Shown here: positions 59,973 to 64,000 of the stretch, one piece after another
Position numbering within the stretch: position 1 is the stretch's first letter
Layout of the letters: every line of letters starts with the position of its first letter
Source: Sclerotinia nivalis
Taxonomy: Eukaryota > Ascomycota > Leotiomycetes > Helotiales > Sclerotiniaceae
DNA: 64,000 nucleotides
Reading direction: 5' to 3'
NCBI GenBank assembly: GCA_029531795.1
Contig: JAPEIS010000006.1
Location: 2,666,001-2,730,000 of the forward strand
The notes under the pieces: generated by a model
Database searches by the model: none
What the model saw: only the letters and a program-made list of their open reading frames with translations
Told to the model about the DNA's origin: nothing
Made by a program: the position numbers and the translations under genes

Positions 59973-61824
59973 ACGTAGTTTATCATCATGTGGGCCATAT
60001 CATCATATGGGCCACTTTTACCTCAATTCGTACATTCAAATTCATATTATTCAACAACCACTAAATCAATTGATTGAAACTATTAAGAATCTAATAATCT
60101 AGGATCTATTATATTGATTTGACAAGTTCTTGAATTATGATTTGGCTTTCCACATTTACTATAGCATCTATTAGAAGATACTTCTTTATTAGAATTCCCT
60201 TTATTTTGATACTCGTCGTATTGAATCTGAATATCAATCTTTTGTTAAGATAATATATCTTCAGCTTTCTATTTAGTAAATACTCCTCCATTATATAATT
60301 AAATCTTTTTAATGTATCGATGTTTGTTTAATACCTCATTTGTTCTTCGAAGTATACGATTCTCTGTATTTAAAAGTATATTCTCATAAGCTAATCTCTT
60401 TGTACTTTTAGCTAGAACTAATATAATTTCAAATATAAATGTAGGGGAGTTTGATTGATAACAAACCATTCGAGATTTTACTAAAGTTGATTGTAAAAGA
60501 GCTTCAGTTGGGTTGTAAAGTGTTTGAGAGACCCAATAGTTTAAATCGATGGATAGAGGGGTAGGCGTACAAATTCGAATATCTAGTTTTGAGAGTATAA
60601 CTTGAGGATCGAATGATATTAGATCTGCTCTTCGAAAGCCAGCTTTCATATTCTGAGCTGTAATTGATTGTTGATATACAACTTTGAAAATTATAAAGAA
60701 TTCAATCTTCGAGATATGATTGATATAAGCTTTGATAAATCCTTCAATTTGATAATTATATATTTGTTTCAATACACCAAAACATCCAATATCAAGTGAT
60801 TGGGTTAAGTGACTTGAATACGGTGGTAACTTTACCGTTATTATGTTATTTGACTTGCAATATAACTGAAAAGATATCGATTCGTAACTTTCATATTCAT
60901 CTAGTACTAGTATTCGATATTTGCCCTTTGTTCGATGAATTGTATACTTATCGAAGTACTTTAACCATTCTAACCCTATCTCATTATTCGTCCATCCATT
61001 AGAAGTAGATTTAATAGCCCAATCTACAGGAAAACCGCTTTTCGTATACCAATTAGAAAAATGATATTATCCTTGCACCACTAAAAATAATAATATAGTT
61101 TCCCCTTCCCCATTACCATATATAATCGCTATAACCCATTCTCTATTACCTAATTGTATTGCCTTACTTCTGCTATTTCGTTCAACACTAGTTACAACCA
61201 TTCCGGGGCATATTATACCCATCATAAAACCGATTTCGTCGAAATTGTAGAAATCGCAATCCAGAATACTATATTTCGCTCGCATATTCGATACCAATCG
61301 AAACCATTCTTCAATAAGCTTAGGATCTTCACAGAAAGCTCTTTGAAAGTCATAAATACAACTAAAACGCATCTTTAATACTATATAACGCTTTACAAAT
61401 CGATAAACCCAAAGCTTTCCAACTTTCTTCGCACCTCTTGATTCGAGAATATAATTCGTTATATCTTCTACACCCTTAAGTTTAGATAGAAACCCTCTAT
61501 TATCCATATCAAATATATATTGAATAATTACTTCCTCTTCCAATTCTATAATCTTATGGGTTTTGTATCGATATTCTACACGAGGGGTAAGACCGTCCAT
61601 TCTATACTGAATCGTTGTACACGGGATATTATACAGTTTAGCAGCCTTCCGAATACTTAGTTTTTTGTCTTTTTGAATAGCTTCGATAGCTAGAAAGATT
61701 CGTGCTTCTTTATTATTCGTTTCCATCATAGATTATTGATAAATCGCGTGTTGAAGTGAAGAGGTAATAATTGAGGTAAAAGTGGCCCACATGATGATAT
61801 GGCCCACATGATGATAAACCAAGT
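59973..61824 (-). mobile_element. Pogo/Fot1-type DNA transposon, copy B
   Basis: A 1,852-bp element with flanking TA (59971-59972 and 61825-61826). Terminal inverted repeats begin ACGTAGTTTATCATCATGTG at the left and ACTTGGTTTATCATCATGTG at the right (reverse complement). Each end has a duplicated ATCATCATGTGGGCC unit about 17 bases apart. The transposase is about two-thirds identical to copy A by eye, so this is a sister family rather than a recent duplicate. Confidence 0.92.
60299..61729 (-). pseudogene. Pogo/Fot1-type transposase, copy B, broken by stops
   Basis: The frame opens at ATG 61729 and stays in register past 60299, with a stop near 61064 and another at 60299. The first stop follows VVQG, the same position as in copy A (TAA here, TAG there). 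The second falls on a codon that is CAA in copy A. The N-terminal helix-turn-helix (KDKKLSIRKAAKLYNI), CENP-B-like segment and DDE blocks (DFYNFDEIGF, LVLDEYESYES, SSHLTQSLDIGCF) are preserved. Substitution-only decay fits RIP. Confidence 0.88.
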
Positions 61825-61826
61825 TA

Positions 61827-62933
61827 TCGAATCTTCTTCATCTATAATTGTAATTGCAAATACAGAATTCGAAGTGTGACACAATCGCCGTAAAGAGCTG
61901 GAAAACCAGGGTTCAATTATCCTTAGAATTTATAACTAGAGAGTGAAAGGTCGATAACCCCGAAGGGGTTATATATACTAGTTACAAATACGTGATCGGC
62001 TTACATAATCTTCGAACCGTGACAATTAATATTACTTTCAAATACTTTAAAAAAAACTTTTCAATAAAGGATCTATTCATTATAAGGTTTCTTAGCAGTC
62101 TTTTCAACTTTTCAAACAAATCTACGAATGATAACAATAATCCTACATCTATCATTTCTTTCGTTAATATTATTGATGTTTTTATTGCTACAATTATTGT
62201 TGATAATTCTTCTATTACTCTTGCTTATAAGAAGTATATCATTTCAAAACCCTTCGATAAAAACCCTTTTCCCCAATAATCTATTTATAAAATCATATCC
62301 CCAACCAACGAAGAGATTCCTTTCTTCAGGATTATCGAATATATTCAAGATTATTCCGATATATCTGTTATTGACATAGCCTGTATGATCGATATAACGA
62401 AAACCCAAACTGTTCAATTTGATATTAATTTCGAAGATTTCGTTTATTGTTTTCATATATTCGTCTTCATCATGACTCAAATTCAATACTTTGAAGACAT
62501 TACAAATACCCTTCCTGTGGAAAGTCCCACTTCAGAAGTTACATTTTCATCATGGCCAAATTCTGTATGTTCTGGGAGAAGAGATGGTTATACTCATTTA
62601 GTGGCCTTTTTGCGAGTCCCCTAAGTAATCTAAAAAGAGCTCTTGTTTCCAATTATCACGGACAATTATGTCAATATTCATGATAATTGTCACGCCGATC
62701 TTTCCATTGGAGTCGATGGATTTGCAATGGACATTATTAATGATTCTGAAAGTAATGATGAAATCAGCTCCTGGAGAAGTTTTATCATCTCGAGATACTC
62801 TTTCATAGTACTTAATTAGTAACTTTCTTTTCTTATTCATAAATATAATCAAGTAGCAGACAAAGATCAATCAATGGAGTTTTGGAACGATAAAATTAAA
62901 AATATGAGTAAACTGGCTTCGAAGGTAGCGCAC
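61827..62933. other. AT-rich region with a possible decayed minus-strand ORF
   Basis: On the minus strand, 62840-62598 (MNKKRKLLIKYYERV...) and 62486-62244 (MNLSHDEDEYMKTIN...) lie in the same frame, separated by about 110 bases with four stops. Both are less AT-simple than their surroundings. This may be a decayed gene or one with an unrecognised intron; no family is recognised. An 8-bp inverted repeat ATAACCCC/GGGGTTAT with a 3-base loop lies at 61954-61972. Confidence 0.35.
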
Positions 62934-64000
62934 TTATCTAATCCAACCCTTCGGTCCTCCCCAAGTACCCTTCACCATGTATTTCCCATAAACCCATGGG
63001 AAGAAATCTTTCTTTAAATAATAAAACTCCCTTCGGGGAATGGCTTGATCAATGCCGAGCCATTTATTGAATGTCTCTTTCGGAACTCCACCGTATTTAA
63101 ACTCTGCAAGGAGTACCTTTCCATATTCAGTCAAGAGTGGACATGATGTATAACCATCATAAACCTCTTCCGGCTCTTTACCATCGATAGCCAAGAGTAA
63201 GTTACGAACCAGAACTGGCGCCTCTGCAGTAATCGCCGCAATTGTTTTCGAGGTTGGTAAACTTGAAGCATCACCAGCAGACCAGACATTCTGGTACTTC
63301 ACATGGCGCGTAGTTCCCTCGTCAACGTTGACATAACCAGCATCATTTGCGAGTACACTGTTCTTAACAAAGTCATGGGGTCGGTTTTTTGGTGCCACGT
63401 GCAAAAGATCAAAGTCCCTCCTAACCTGACCTTGTCCATCCGTACGAGTAAAAGTGGCCACGTTGCCATCGATGGCAGTGAGGTCGTGCTGAAACAATCC
63501 TTCAACGGACCTTTCTTTTCTCAATTCCTCAAGCTTGGCACTATATTTAGGTACACCAAACATTGTTGGTAGACCGGTTGCGAAAGTGATGTTTATCGCC
63601 GAACCAGAAGGATTCTTAACATCATATAAACCTGCACGTTTCCAATGATCCAATGCAAGCCACATAATCTTCTGTGGTGCACCCGCACATTTGATAACAC
63701 CGGCTGGTTGAGTGAAAATAGCTTTTCCCTTTTGGAGTTTTTTTATTGTGCCAAAGACCTTGTCACAATGATCGTAATTGTATATGGAGGACACAAGAGA
63801 GTCTGGGTTGTCAAGAGCCTCGGACAACCCCTTCACGCTTCCAACGTCAACCGTGATGCCTGGAGCGACAACGAGTTGCTCGTAATTCACTTTATCTCCG
63901 TTTTTCAATGTGAGAGAATTATCATCTGGAGAAAACCCATTCACGCCAGTATTATAAAATCTAAGTTTCGGGTCAATCAAGCCTTTCAGAGGTTTTCGGA
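62934..64000 (-). CDS. Sulfide:quinone oxidoreductase (mitochondrial), partial
   Basis: A minus-strand open frame of at least 348 codons runs off the right edge of the window, so the N-terminus with the FAD-binding GxGxxG is missing. What is present matches fungal SQR (S. pombe Hmt2): NYEQLVVAPGI, QPAGVIKCAGAPQKIMWL with one redox Cys, INITFATGLPTMFGVPKY, HDLTAIDG, VWSAGDASSLPTSKT, and YDGYTSCPLLTEYGKVLLAEF with the C-terminal Cys. The tail FPWVYGKYMVKGTWGGPKGW is membrane-associating. The enzyme oxidises sulfide at the inner mitochondrial membrane and passes electrons to ubiquinone. Confidence 0.92.
   Translation of the reverse strand, partial: RKPLKGLIDPKLRFYNTGVNGFSPDDNSLTLKNGDKVNYEQLVVAPGITVDVGSVKGLSEALDNPDSLVSSIYNYDHCDKVFGTIKKLQKGKAIFTQPAGVIKCAGAPQKIMWLALDHWKRAGLYDVKNPSGSAINITFATGLPTMFGVPKYSAKLEELRKERSVEGLFQHDLTAIDGNVATFTRTDGQGQVRRDFDLLHVAPKNRPHDFVKNSVLANDAGYVNVDEGTTRHVKYQNVWSAGDASSLPTSKTIAAITAEAPVLVRNLLLAIDGKEPEEVYDGYTSCPLLTEYGKVLLAEFKYGGVPKETFNKWLGIDQAIPRREFYYLKKDFFPWVYGKYMVKGTWGGPKGWIR

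Noticed and set aside
61900..61935. A tRNA B-box-like word (GGGTTCAATT)
   Set aside because: No matching A box, cloverleaf or acceptor stem around it. No tRNA gene was found in the window.

Overview
The window looks like a chromosome piece from a filamentous ascomycete (Pezizomycotina). The evidence is short GT-AG introns of about 47-67 bp with CTAAC-type branch sites, CT-rich leaders, fungal versions of Nhx1, Sec72, Dcr2-like phosphatase, mitochondrial ClpP and sulfide:quinone oxidoreductase, and transposons decayed in the way repeat-induced point mutation (RIP) does it: in-frame stops, no frameshifts, AT enrichment. A Leotiomycete such as Botrytis or Sclerotinia would fit, but that is inference.

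Layout. 1-3.2 kb: AT-rich, gene-poor, with a short 5'-truncated non-LTR fragment. 3.3-6.9 kb: two coiled-coil proteins of unknown function. 8.4-18.2 kb: three transport genes (FucP-type sugar permease, Nhx1-type Na+/H+ exchanger, SUT-type alpha-glucoside permease), with a second truncated non-LTR copy at 11.1-12.0 kb. 19.4-28.9 kb: one long low-complexity ORF cut in two by a 5.8-kb Tad1-like LINE flanked by a 16-bp target-site duplication. 29.5-39.4 kb: Sec72, a charged helical protein, a very basic small protein, a METTL7-like methyltransferase and a proline-rich protein, with two related MITE-like elements, a solo LTR and two tandem repeat arrays. 40.4-49.8 kb: the densest part, with a Dcr2/Sia1-like phosphatase, a Trm61-like tRNA methyltransferase with a mitochondrial presequence, a monoacylglycerol-lipase-like hydrolase, a probable mitochondrial protein of unknown role, ClpP with two micro-exons, and a small-molecule methyltransferase. 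51.4-53.5 kb: a second copy of the solo LTR split by a pogo/Fot1-type transposon. 53.8-59.2 kb: a half-length acid-ceramidase-like gene, an aldo/keto reductase and a low-complexity gene with an apparent frameshift. 59.8-61.8 kb: a tiny signal-peptide ORF followed by a second pogo/Fot1-type element. 62.9-64.0 kb: the 3' part of sulfide:quinone oxidoreductase, cut by the window edge.

The recognised genes are mostly housekeeping (ion and sugar transport, ER translocation, mitochondrial proteolysis, tRNA modification, sulfide detoxification) and form no obvious pathway cluster. No secondary-metabolite cluster, CRISPR array, rRNA or tRNA gene was seen. The main interest is in the mobile elements: intact target-site duplications make insertion events readable, and one insertion demonstrably breaks a host ORF. 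Exon borders were placed by eye from splice consensus and reading-frame agreement.
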